64,000 nucleotides of DNA, taken from the NCBI RefSeq assembly GCF_030445035.2, contig NC_080688.1, forward strand, positions 61,827,949 to 61,891,948. Direction: 5' to 3'. This DNA is from Dasypus novemcinctus (lineage: Eukaryota > Chordata > Mammalia > Cingulata > Dasypodidae). Both the position numbers and the translations under genes were made by a program. The notes beneath the pieces were generated by a model. The model was not told the DNA's origin. It saw only the letters and a list, made by a program, of their open reading frames with translations, and made no database searches. Positions 46,437-56,010 of this stretch are shown here, piece by piece. Positions within the stretch are counted from its first letter, which is position 1. Every line of letters begins with the position of its first letter.

Positions 46437-46823
46437 TTTGAGAGAGGTTCAATTATTTGTGTATAGAAAGGCCAGGACTCAGGAATGATTTTGAGAAGGA
46501 AAAATGGTTTATTGACCACCAGCCGGACTCAAGAGATTTCTGTTTCAAACCCTAGCCGGGAACAAGATCTGTACGTTCCTTTTATACAGGGTGGGGAGTC
46601 AAATGGTGCTTTTATCAAAGAAAACTACTTTCTTTGTTAGTTAAGTCTTTGCCTGAGTACCAGATAGGTTTTGAATTAACATACCGCCCACATTTCAGGT
46701 GAGCTTGAATTAGCATGTTGCCCACATTCCCTCTGGATGCAACCTTGAATACACATTTAGTCTTACATCCTTTCTGAACATTCAAAGCCCATATCACTTA
46801 ACTGGATTTCTAGAGACTAGGCA
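46437..46823 (-). mobile_element. Solo LTR, ERV-like, reverse orientation
   Basis: In the sense direction (right to left) it begins tgcctag and has U3 repeats (ttcaagctcacctgaaatg type), a TATA-like tataaaagg near 46581-46588, and an aataaa polyadenylation signal near 46508-46513. It ends near cgacaaca. It is clearly related to 48801-49250. No retroviral genes lie nearby. ERV1-type assignment is tentative, and no flanking duplication was found. Open frames within it are accidental. Confidence 0.65.
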
Positions 46824-47285
46824 CACTTGGATACAGAATTAAAGGATTTTGAATTTATGCACAGGCTATATTACATTTCCCATCTGAGGCCAAGTCCAAG
46901 TTCCCTTAAGCTTGGGCATCACCACCATCAGAGTTTCCCTGGACTGACTGGTATATATAGAGAGTTTGCATTGCTAAATGGCCTCCCAGGACTGGAGTCG
47001 TTGCCATGGTTACCAAGGGCAGGGCTGCAGCCTCTCACCATCCCACACCCACAAGTCAGGACAGACAGCTTAGGCTAAGGTTATCTCCCAAGAGACAAAG
47101 AGCCTCCCACCCATAGCCCACATCAATGCTAGTTACTAAAGAAAATTAGATGTCATTCAAATGTTAGCCCCTAATTAATCGTGCTATAATTAGCGTGGCG
47201 ATCATTCAGTCCGAGAGGACGATTACCATAATAGGCATTCCAATAAGTGGAGGTGCAGTGGAGGTGGAGGTGGTAGTGGTGGACT
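46824..47285. other. Unassigned stretch
   Basis: Nothing recognised. Short trinucleotide-like ggaggtgg runs occur near 47,252-47,270. Confidence 0.45.
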
Positions 47286-47665
47286 CTCCTTCTCATCCTT
47301 CAAAGCTTCCTGAAGGATAAAGCCCAAACCTCTGAGCTCGGAAGACAAGGCCCATCACGGCCCAGCTGCCTGCTGCACCTCACCAGCCACCCACATGCTT
47401 ACTCCCTCCCTCACTCACTCAACTCTTCCAGATTTCTGAGCCTCCAACATAATGCACCAGAATTGTCTTTTGTCTTTGTGCATGCTAGTCTTGTCATCCC
47501 TTTCTTCCATTGTTCATCAAAGACACTCCTATTCAGTCTCCAAAACCCACCTCAAATGTTCACCAGCATCTTCTGTGAAGACTTCTCGGATTCTCAAGGC
47601 AAAGTTCAGGTTTCTTCCTCTACATTTGCTGTGTGTTTTATCCTAACCCTTCTGGTCTGACTTTG
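47286..47665 (+). mobile_element. L2 (LINE-2) 3' region
   Basis: It has the characteristic L2 order: tccttctcatccttcaaagc, cctcaaatgttcaccagcatc, tctgtgaagacttctcgg. It is old and diverged, without a coherent ORF. Short frames overlap it by chance. Confidence 0.65.
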
Positions 47666-48800
47666 TAACAGGCTGATGGTCTGTCCCTGCCCACCAGTGG
47701 CCTTTCAATGCACCTCTTGAGGGCCCTTTAGACCGCGCCCTAGAGCTCCAGCCCGACGCCTGAAGCTGGTGCAGGAGCCGTTCCAGCAGCAGTCTCCAAG
47801 CCCACAGGGCACCCTGAGCCTCGAGCTCAGCCACGCTCAGGGGAGGAGGCAAAGCGTCACCCTGAGGGAAACTGCAAAGTCGTGTTGACCACCAGCACGT
47901 TCCAGGACTGAGACCACAACACCTGTGATTCGCTGCCTGCCTTTCCTCCATGCTGACCTTGACCTTTCTGTTAGGGACTTCACACCTAAGTCTCAGGGGT
48001 TCCATTGGGAAGGCCGCCCCAGTTTAAAGAGGACGCTGAGGAAAGCTAACAGGACTTGCCCCAAACAAACATCACGATGCTAAGTCCCAGGCTGGGATTT
48101 CAGGCAGATCCATCTGGCTCCCAACAGGCCCTTGGCGGCCGGGGAGCAGCATAGGCAAAGGCCCTGGGGTAGGAGCGTCTCCACTCTGGGGGAAAGTGTG
48201 TGGCCCTATTGGTGAGGAATGAGAGGTAAAGATGGGGGTGGAAGGGAGTGCCGCATTAAGGGGAGGGTCCTGGAAACAGGCCGAGGGCCTCTCATGGAGG
48301 GCTCCCTCCCCCGGCCTCCACAGGCTCCTGCACTTCCGTGTCTGAGGGTTCCTGGTGGAGAACTTGCTGTGTGTGTGAGTGTGTGTCTGAACCAAAGAAA
48401 AAGATCTCCTGTGGGTATTACATTTTTCTCCTGCATTTCTGCAGAGGCCTCGATGCTTTGTGTCGTGGGTTTGATCATCCCTGCTGCCCTGGTATTTTCC
48501 ACTAGAAGAAAGGCACCAGCTCTGTCACCGACACGTCACTGTGGCCCCTACATTGCACAGGTGTCTGGGGTGGCACCTGACCTGATGTGCTTACAGGAAA
48601 AGCACAGGCCGGGCAGCCACACGAGGAGGCTGGACCGCGGCTCTGGGCATGCGAATTCCAGTCATTCCTCCTTGATCTCCAGAGGCATGTACTCGAGGGA
48701 GGTGCCAGCCGGGCTGCACCTTGGCCCTGCCCCTCAGGCTTCAAGGCCCTTCACTTAATATAGCCTGTGTGTAAATTTAAACTTATTTTATATCCAAATA
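47666..48800. other. GC-rich unassigned stretch
   Basis: No gene is supported. Open frames of up to 179 codons (48219-48758) overlap antisense frames and lack domains. A short (tg)n run lies near 48,367-48,388. Confidence 0.45.
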
Positions 48801-49250
48801 TGCCTAGACAGCCAATTAAAAAGTATGAACTCCATGGGCTTTGGATATTCAGGGAGGAAGCAAGCCAAATGTGTCAAGCTTACCTGGAACGTGGGGGGGT
48901 TCATGCTAAAAGCTGACTTGGAAAGTAGGGGATATATGCTCACTCAAGCCTACCTGGAATGTGGGGAATATGTGTTAAATCAAGCTTACCTGGAGGAAAT
49001 AACCTATCTAATACTCAGATAAAACACTTGAAGAAACTAACAAAAAGTCTTTTTGCATACAAGCACCATTTAACTCCCCACTCTTATTTCCTCTGTATAA
49101 AAGGGACCCAAAAATTCCATTCGGTGCTCGGTTTTTATTAGGACAGGAGTCCACCAAGTCCAGCCAGTCAAAATAAACCATCTTCCTTCTCAGAGTTCTC
49201 GTGTCCTGGCCTTCAATACTGCCTACACCCGACTTCTCTGCTGCTACACA
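48801..49250 (+). mobile_element. Solo LTR, ERV-like, with U3 direct repeats
   Basis: It begins tgcctag. Four ~35-bp direct repeats containing tcaagcttacctggaa-like cores start at about 48874, 48909, 48944 and 48980. A tataaaaggg TATA box lies near 49097 and aataaa near 49174, and it ends near ctacaca. The layout U3-R-U5 is typical of gamma-like ERV LTRs; family name unknown. It is homologous to the reverse copy at 46437-46823, and no coding retroviral sequence is between them. Promoter activity is possible but not shown. Confidence 0.7.
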
Positions 49251-49894
49251 CTCTCGACTGCCGCGGTGCTTCAGGGGCGCACATACCTGGAGGTGGATGG
49301 CGGGGGCCCTGACCCCTCCCTCAGCGGTCCGCGGCCTGGGCAGTTCACCTCAACAACCCTCTGTTTCAACTCTTAAGGGAAGATGATGCCACCAGCAGGG
49401 CCTAAGGAGCGTCTGCCTCCCCCCACCACTACCAAAGCAGAAGTCCTGGTGCCAGAGATCACTGCTGGTCCAGAGGGAGACCCAGTGCAGGGGAGGGCTG
49501 GACACCCCTTAGCCTCCTCCCGCCCTCTAATGCAGCCTAATGTGTTCACTGACCCCCTACCTGTCCCAGGAAACCCTCCTGTGCTCTTGTTGTCCCTGTC
49601 ACTTCTGTGGAAATGTCCTTGTGTTCAATATCTCCAGCCCCAGATTCTTCCCCCGTCCTGTCTCACGTCTCCAGCTGCCTCTGGGCCTTCCACCTCACTG
49701 TCCGGGCACCTCACCTCAGTGTCCCTACATCCAGATCAAAACGCCCAGCGTTCCCGGCTCCCCAGGGCTTGGGCCCCTTCCAAGGGTGGCTGTTATCCTG
49801 ACGTCTAACCACATCACCTGCTTTTAGACTTGGAATCCATGGAAGCTTACCATTAGGGCTCTTCTGTGCCTGACGTTCTCTGATTAACGTCGTC
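49251..49894. other. Unassigned GC-rich stretch
   Basis: No gene or repeat identified. Frames of 141 and 95 codons overlap in different phases without domain support. Confidence 0.45.
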
Positions 49895-50230
49895 TGTGGG
49901 ATTCATTCACGCTGTGCCACAGCATTGTAGACCGTTCCCTTGCTGTGCAACTATGTCATCACTATCCATTCTGCCACTGATTGGTAATAACTGGGCTGTT
50001 CCCACTAGTGCTGCATTGCACTTTGCTGTGCAGCTCTTTTTGTGTGAACACAGGTACGCATTTCTGTTGTGTGTAGTCCTAGGGGGACTTGCTGGGTCAC
50101 AGGGTGTGTAGCTAGCCACTTTAGTAGATACAATCAGGCAGTGCTCCTAAGTGTTTGTATCAGTTCACATTTCCACCAGCAGCGTTGGTGCGTTCCATGC
50201 CAACACTTCCTCACCAACCCTTGGTGGCAT
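49895..50230 (-). mobile_element. Ancient L1 fragment
   Basis: The complement reads like the end of ORF2/3' UTR of L1M/HAL1 elements. Antisense landmarks are ggacttgctgggtcacaggg and 'cagttcacatttccaccagcag'. No frame survives. A dimeric SINE inserted at its right edge. Confidence 0.55.
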
Positions 50231-50232
50231 TT

Positions 50233-50459
50233 TGTTTTTTTTTAGATACTGGGCAGGGGACTAAACCTGGAACCTTGTATGTGGGAAGCCGGCCCTCAAC
50301 CCCTGAGCCACATCAGCTCCCCTCAGTTGGCTTTTTCGTTTGTTTGCTTGTTGTTTTTTTTGTTTTGTGTTGTGTATTTTGGGGAGGCACGGGGAACCAA
50401 ACCCAAGACCTCTCATGGGGGAAGCAGGTGCACAATCCCTTGAGCCACATCTGCTCCCC
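50233..50459 (-). mobile_element. DAS-type tRNA SINE dimer
   Basis: Two reverse tRNA-like units (50233-50322 and about 50345-50459), each with a T-run followed by a B-box complement (ggaacc...) and ending ccacatc(a/t)gctcccct, are separated by a T/G-rich linker. Only the outer edges carry a target-site duplication: ttggtggcat at 50221-50230 and ttggtgccat at 50460-50469 (one mismatch). This supports a single dimeric insertion. Confidence 0.75.
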
Positions 50460-51222
50460 TTGGTGCCATCTTTGATTCTTCCTTCTACCCTTCCTTCACC
50501 CTCTCCTGTCTCTTTTCCCTTGTCTGCAGCCCTCTCCCCTTGCTCCTGGGTGCCACGGCTCAAGCTCTGGCTCCCCACCCCTCTGCCCTGCTTCCAGGAA
50601 CAACACCCCCCCCAAAAAAAAAAACCAAAACGTCCGTTCCATCGTCTCACTGTTCTGTCCACGGAGCTTTACTGGCTCCGAGATCCAGTCACTTGAGAGC
50701 TGCTTTTCTTTGTCTGGTTTTCCATACTCTCTGCAAACCCAGCCAATAATGAGCAGACCCCACTCCCTTCAGGCCTCCAGGCTGCCTTCGTGATCCCCAC
50801 GGGTCATCTCCCAGGGGCTTAGTCCCGCCTCCTGTGAGTCTCAGGCAGCAGCTTATTTGGTGGGAAACAGTCTTCTTTGTCAGCAGTTCTGAAAGAAACC
50901 AGCACCCTGGAGAAGGTTAGTGCTGCCAGAGACTTAGCCTCTTCTAACACCCCCATTTTCCAAAAAGCCCTAAATTGTAAAGAACCTTAAAATGTCCTAA
51001 TGACTTAGCAGGTGTTTTGTGACTTTTAAAAGCGACCACTGTCATATATCTTACTTGTCGGTAGCCTTTATTTGATCCGAAGGCAGAGTTTGAATATTAA
51101 CAGTGGTGGGGAGGTATAACAAAGAGAAATCTCAAGTCAGCCTTTCCTTTAAAACTGCTTCTCAGGGAGAGAAACATCCTCATCTGCTACAGTTACCAAG
51201 CATCAACCACGTTTAGTGGGGG
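50460..51222. other. Unassigned stretch
   Basis: No gene identified. It contains a C-run followed by an A-run (about 50,608-50,629). Open frames here are unsupported. Confidence 0.45.
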
Positions 51223-51324
51223 GTTTTGTTTGTTTTGGGGTTTTTTAGGAGGTACGCAGGATCGAACCCAGGACCTCGTACATGGAAAGCAGGTGCTCAA
51301 CCACTGAGCTACACCTGTTTCCCC
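51223..51324 (-). mobile_element. tRNA-Ala-type SINE monomer
   Basis: A T/G-rich run is followed by ggaggtacgcaggatcgaac, 'acccaggacctcgtacatgg' and ccactgagctacacctg, the complement of a tRNA-Ala-like head. An isolated monomer. Confidence 0.78.
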
Positions 51325-52904
51325 ATTGAAGGAAGTTTTTGACTAGTAGAAAGTTTTTGAAACCTCCCATCATTACAGAGAATCATAGGAATTGATGGAA
51401 AATAGCAGACTAAATCTTTCTTACTTTCAAATGCCTCTCAAATTTTAAGGAAAACTGCTGTGTGTTTACTATTATAGTTATTACTTGGGTGTGCACTTTA
51501 CACAAGGGACCCCAATACATTCAAGTCTAGGTGTAGAATATATTTTTACCTGTATTTTGGAACTCGGAGTAGACATTGGCTATTTTAACTGGCCATAGAG
51601 GTTCAAAGTTCCGGCTTTCCTTTCATAATGTAGTATGATTTCTTATTCAGTTGATGCCGAATCTTTTGGAAGGGGCTCAATGCCTGCTTATTGTACCATC
51701 TCACATAAGGAAGCAAATGTCAGAGTGTGCTATGAATTCTCATGCCTCGTGCAAACATCATCAGGCATTGCTCTCCTGTGGACCACGTGGGGGCTGGTTT
51801 TGTGGCCCGTGACCCCCAGAACACACCATCCTCTCCAATCCAATCACGAGGCCATGCGTCTCTCCCCTTCTACTCAAGTCTCCACGTGGACGCCTTTTCC
51901 TCTTTTCCTGCCATCACTAAATTGTACCAAAATTTTAAGGGCATTATTGGGCCTGTATCTTCTGTAAAGCTTCCTCTGGCTACTCTAGATAGCACTGAAC
52001 CTACCCAAACTTTTGTAGCCCTAAGTCATGTCTGCCTACAACTTAACACCTACCTGTGTAAAAACTACCATAACTTAGATCCTTCAAACTTGTCAGTTCT
52101 TGATTAAACTTAGCAGGCAACCTATCCCTTGCTTGAAAACTGCGTGATGGGCTCCTCCTTAGGCTGATGATAATGCAGATCCCTTCTGTGCTAAGAAAAT
52201 TATTCTGCTCATAATGTGACCATTGAGAATATATAACCTTGACTTTGACACGAATGTTCCTTTGTGTCTTATTGCTGCATCAGGATGTGAGAATTATCTT
52301 ATACCCTGGAGTCCTGAGGATTTACCTAGTACACAATAGAACGGGAAATTGGGGGTGGACAAATGGCAGCTCACTGGAAGGAGGCCCTTGCAGCACACCC
52401 AATCCTTGGGGACCCCAGACCTCCCTGCTCTGAGGCTGAGCCCAGAGTAGGCAGCTGAAATTGGGACAGTTGTATATCATCCACCAAGGAGGCCCTGAAA
52501 ATTCAGGCTTCCTTTCTGCTTGGCCCAACTAGAAAAGTGCCCCCAGAATTGGTCAACCTGTGTCCCTGGAAGAGGGGGCCCAAGCCTCCCCAGTTTCAAG
52601 GAGTCCTAGACACAAGCCAAGAGCCTCTGGATGCTGGGGATAGCGCTGTCAGGCTGGTGGGCTGCCTGCTTTGTGTCTACAGCAGCTAAGCCTGTGGCAG
52701 GAACAGATGGGCAAGGGTGATCCAGGTATGTTCCAGATAGCAGGAGCATTGTCCCTTGCCCTGAGTGCCCCCATCAGGTGCTATACCCCTGCCCTACTGT
52801 GTTTGGGGGAAATCTATCCCCACCCACTTTCCATACCAAAGACACATTCTTATGAGAATACTGTGCGAATTCTTGTCCTAGTCCAAGTCACCAAAGTCAA
52901 AGAG
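51325..52904. other. Mostly unassigned, possible L2-like section
   Basis: 51,800-52,110 has an L2-like texture (ttctgtaaagcttcctctgg, 'ctaagtcatgtctgcctac') but is too diverged for certainty. The rest shows no gene or repeat that I can name. Confidence 0.4.
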
Positions 52905-53110
52905 CCATCCATTCATTTATTCATCCAGTTACTCAACAAATACAGAGAGCCTCCTATGAGCCAGGCACTGAGCCACAACCTGGAGCTCAGCAGTTAATAA
53001 GACCAGCCCAGACCCTGCCCTCAGGAGGCTTGCAGTCTAGTGGGAAAATGCAATGAAGCAAATACACAATTATGTACTTCCAAACACTAAGTGCTCAGAG
53101 AAAAGGGAGA
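52905..53110 (+). mobile_element. Ancient mammalian interspersed repeat fragment
   Basis: The block 'caacaaatacagagagcctc', ctatgagccaggcactgagc and 'cctgccctcaggaggcttgc' with agtctagtggg is a well-known ancient repeat texture in mammals (L2/MIR-like 3' region). The exact family is not assigned. Confidence 0.5.
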
Positions 53111-53340
53111 TACTCTGAGAGATGTGGGCCAATAACTGCTGCCCTAGCCTGAGGTTTCCCCCTTCCTCAAACAGTGAGTCTTAATGATGGCACTTACCCA
53201 GCCCTTACCTGGGATGAGACGGGTAGCAAATGCGAAGGCAGGGGGCATTTGAGGACATGCATTCAATATGTCTACTGTCGTAATGTAAGCTGTAGAAAGA
53301 GTAGTTCTACATGAGTTTTTGGTCAAAGGAGTTGTACACA

Positions 53341-53500
53341 GGAGAGAGGCAGAGAGAAGGGTGGAGGGACAGAGAGAGAGAAAGGAAAAGAAAGAATGAG
53401 GGGGGAGAGACAGAGGGAGAGAGGGGTAAAGAAAAGTAAAGAGAGAGGAAGAGAAAAAGAAAGAGAGGTGGAAAGAGTGTGGGTGGCAGGGAGAGACTGA
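53341..53500 (+). repeat. Purine-rich low-complexity tract
   Basis: About 160 bp of G/A-only-like sequence with gaga units (agagagagaaaggaaaagaa type). It could adopt non-B structures. The antisense open frame across it (Ser/Leu/Phe/Pro-rich) is an artefact. Confidence 0.8.
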
Positions 53501-54055
53501 AACCAAAACTGAGATCATTGCAGGGGCTCTGGACTCTGGGAGAAAAAGGCCCAGGAATCCTGGCCTAAGAGCAAGGTGGATAGTCAACGGTGGGGCTACC
53601 AGGAAAGGCTTAGGGAAGATCCCCAAGACCCCAAGGGCTTGCTCCTGGATTGCTGGGAATGTGGGTCCTGTGGGTGGGCAGAGGCCCCTGAAGGAAGTCC
53701 TGCCCCCCTGCGTGCCAGCCAAGGATCACCCTTCCACCACCTGTGAGGATACCTCCTCGTGACTAATGGAGGTGGGGCACCAAACCTTTGTGAAAGCAAT
53801 CAGCACCAGGCAGAGCGCAGGCCCTGGTGGAGTCACTCAGTGGATTCTAATGGGATGGACCTTTGCCTAGAGCACTGCCTTCAACTGCATGGCTCAGCGT
53901 GTGCCAGCATGCGCCATGCTGCCAGCTGGAATGCAACCACCACTCACTCGGGCTCACCATGGCATCTCCAACCAAGACATTGGAATTTGTAAACTGCTGC
54001 TACTGCAGAGGCCTGAATTCATCCCTTTCACCAAGTCTCAGGGACAGGGAGACTT
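53501..54055. other. Unassigned stretch
   Basis: No gene or repeat recognised. Short open frames in several phases overlap one another. Confidence 0.45.
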
Positions 54056-54059
54056 TAGA

Positions 54060-54220
54060 GTGGTGCCTCCTAAATTTTAAAGTGCACACAAATCCCATGA
54101 GATCTTAGCATGCAGATTCTGAATCTGAGTGGAGTTGAGAGTCTGCATTTCTAAACAAGCTCTCTGAGATGTCGGTGCTGCTGGTCTTAGTCCTCACTTG
54201 AGTGGCAAAACTTGAAAATG
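54060..54220 (+). mobile_element. MER5-like element
   Basis: It contains 'aaattttaaagtgcacacaa', 'tgcagattctgaatctgag', 'gagtctgcatttctaaacaag' and a 'gtgctgctggtc' block, consistent with an old MER5-type DNA transposon. The first half is degraded. Confidence 0.65.
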
Positions 54221-54369
54221 CTAAAAGGAGTGGAGGAAATTAAACCTTTCCTCTGACTAAGGATGTTTAGATCCACCATGATTACTCAAGCAAGCATTTC
54301 TTGAACCTAAGAACTGGGATGATCATGGCGCCATTGGCCAAAATAAGGAAGTCAGGTAAACAGTCCTGT

Positions 54370-54560
54370 TTTAGAGAAAAATAAAAGTTACCATTGCTTG
54401 AATGCCTATCATGTGCCACGACCTTCTTTAATCCTTACATTTGGCAAGGTAGATATTATTAATCCCAATTTTATAATGGAATTAAGGCTCAGAAAGGTGA
54501 AGTCATTTTCCCCAGGGTTTAAAAGCTGCCTGGAATTCTGATCACTATGATGCACTTCCT
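54370..54560 (+). mobile_element. MIR SINE
   Basis: It reads in the MIR sense direction: ttgcttgaatgcctatcatg, 'tgccacgaccttctttaatc', 'attattaatcccaattttat' and 'ggctcagaaaggtgaagtc'. Typical old mammalian MIR, moderately complete. Confidence 0.75.
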
Positions 54561-54597
54561 TGCTTTGGAAGTTGAGGAATTAGAGTAGGATCGATTC

Positions 54598-55195
54598 AGT
54601 CTAACCTGGCCTGCATGTTAGAATCACAATGCCTAGCCATACCCAGCCACACCCCAGTCACAGCAGACACCCTAGGAGAGGGCTCCATGATTGACGTTTG
54701 TTTTCAGGCTCCCCAGGTGTGATGATTTGAAGCTATATGGAACTCAGAAAAGTATGTTCTTAAAGTTACCTATTCCTGTGGGTGTGGACCCATTGTACCT
54801 TTTGGTGACTAGGATCTTAAGTTTAGATGTGGCCCATCTCATTCAGAGTGAGTCTTAATCATTTTACTGTAGTCTTTTATAAGAGAATGAAATTCAGACA
54901 ATGAAGAAAAAACCACAGAAGCCAGAAATGGAAGCAAGGAAACCCAGAAGAGAAGGGAGAGACCAGTAGTCTCTCCCTTGTGACAGAGGAGTCCAGGATC
55001 ACAGTAGCCAGTCCTCAGGAAGAAAGTATCATCTTGATGATACCTTGATTTGGATATTTTCATGACCTCAGAACTGTAAGCTTGTAAGCCAATAAGTTCC
55101 CATTGTAAAAGCCAACCCATTTAGGTATATTGCTTTCAGCAGCCTAGCAAACTAGGGAATTCCAATATGCAAACAAGACTGAGAACCCCTGATTT
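54598..55195 (+). mobile_element. MER5-like element split by a solo LTR
   Basis: 54598-54717 (cctggcctgcatgttagaatc... gttttcaggctccccagg) and 55156-55195 (aattccaatatgcaaacaag... gagaacccctga) join into one MER5-type pattern. The LTR at 54718-55155 lies between them, so the LTR insertion is the younger event. Confidence 0.65.
54718..55155 (+). mobile_element. Solo MaLR-like LTR
   Basis: It starts tgtgatgatttgaag and follows the order of the LTR at 20201-20630: a gtgggtgtggacccattg block, 'gtagtcttttataagagaatg', gaaacccagaagagaaggga, then ctgtaagcttgtaagcc and an end near cctagcaaacta. The same family as the LTR in L1-D. The duplication is not clear at the right edge. Confidence 0.68.
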
Positions 55196-55755
55196 AGCCC
55201 AACTCCTCTTCTACAAGTGTGCAATTGAGAAGTTGATGGGAAAAGTGCCAATCTCATCAGAGTTAGACTAGTATGTCTCAAATCCTAGCCCAGGGCTCTT
55301 TTCTGATTTATTTCTATTTTTGTTAAATCCAGAAAATGACGAAACAGATATATGGTGATAGAAATCAGAACAGAGGCTGTTTAGGGTCAGGGGTATTGAT
55401 GGAAAGGAAATAAAAGGTTACCTTCTGGGTGTCTGGGGCTCCTTACAATATACCCAACTAAAAATGAAATCATGGTTATAGTAGGATGAATTAGATGGGC
55501 GATCAAGTAGGATGGAGGAGCTTGTCCAGGGAAAATACACAGAGAGAAGAGCAGAGAATTAACACTACAGAAAATGAGGGGAAGATTCAGAAACATAGAA
55601 AAGTTTATCAAACTGAGGTCTTTGAAATTAGCAACATCTCATTCATTTATGAATCCTACTGTTCTTGGCATGTATTAAACAATGGATAGATGAGCAAATG
55701 GACAAAACAAGTGTGGGTCCAATGGACTTTCGAGTTTAGAAGCTGAGTTCACATT
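55196..55755. other. Unassigned stretch
   Basis: No gene seen. Part of 55,330-55,480 has an old L1 3'-UTR-like texture but cannot be assigned. Confidence 0.4.
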
Positions 55756-56010
55756 GAAGATTTTTTTTCTTTATCTGAGAAGTTATGGGTTTATGAACAA
55801 TCACGCATGAAATACAGGATTCCCATATACCACCCTAAATAGCACCTTACATTGGTGTGTAACATTTGTTACAATTGCTGGAGGTATATTTTTATAATTG
55901 TGCTGTTAACTGTCCATGGTTTAACTTAAGGTTAACAGTGAACTTAGGGTTCACTGTGTAGTACATGGATTCTTTAAAATATTGTATTCTGTTACCATAT
56001 ATATACAACC
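55756..56010 (-). mobile_element. L1 3'-end fragment, older type
   Basis: In reverse it matches the same 3'-end type as 30931-31200: T-run, then 'ttatgggtttatgaacaatc', 'ggattcccatatacc', 'taacatttgttacaattgct' and 'gttcactgtgtagtacatgg'. Confidence 0.6.

Noticed and set aside
48219..48758. 179-codon + strand frame as a candidate gene
   Set aside because: No recognisable domain, competing antisense frames, GC-rich composition and no splice evidence.
46437..49250. Provirus bounded by two LTRs
   Set aside because: The LTRs are in opposite orientation and the ~2 kb between them contains L2 and unassigned DNA, no gag/pol/env.
53144..53722. 192-codon minus-strand frame
   Set aside because: It crosses a purine-rich tract, giving a Ser/Leu/Phe/Pro low-complexity product. 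No domain or start context.
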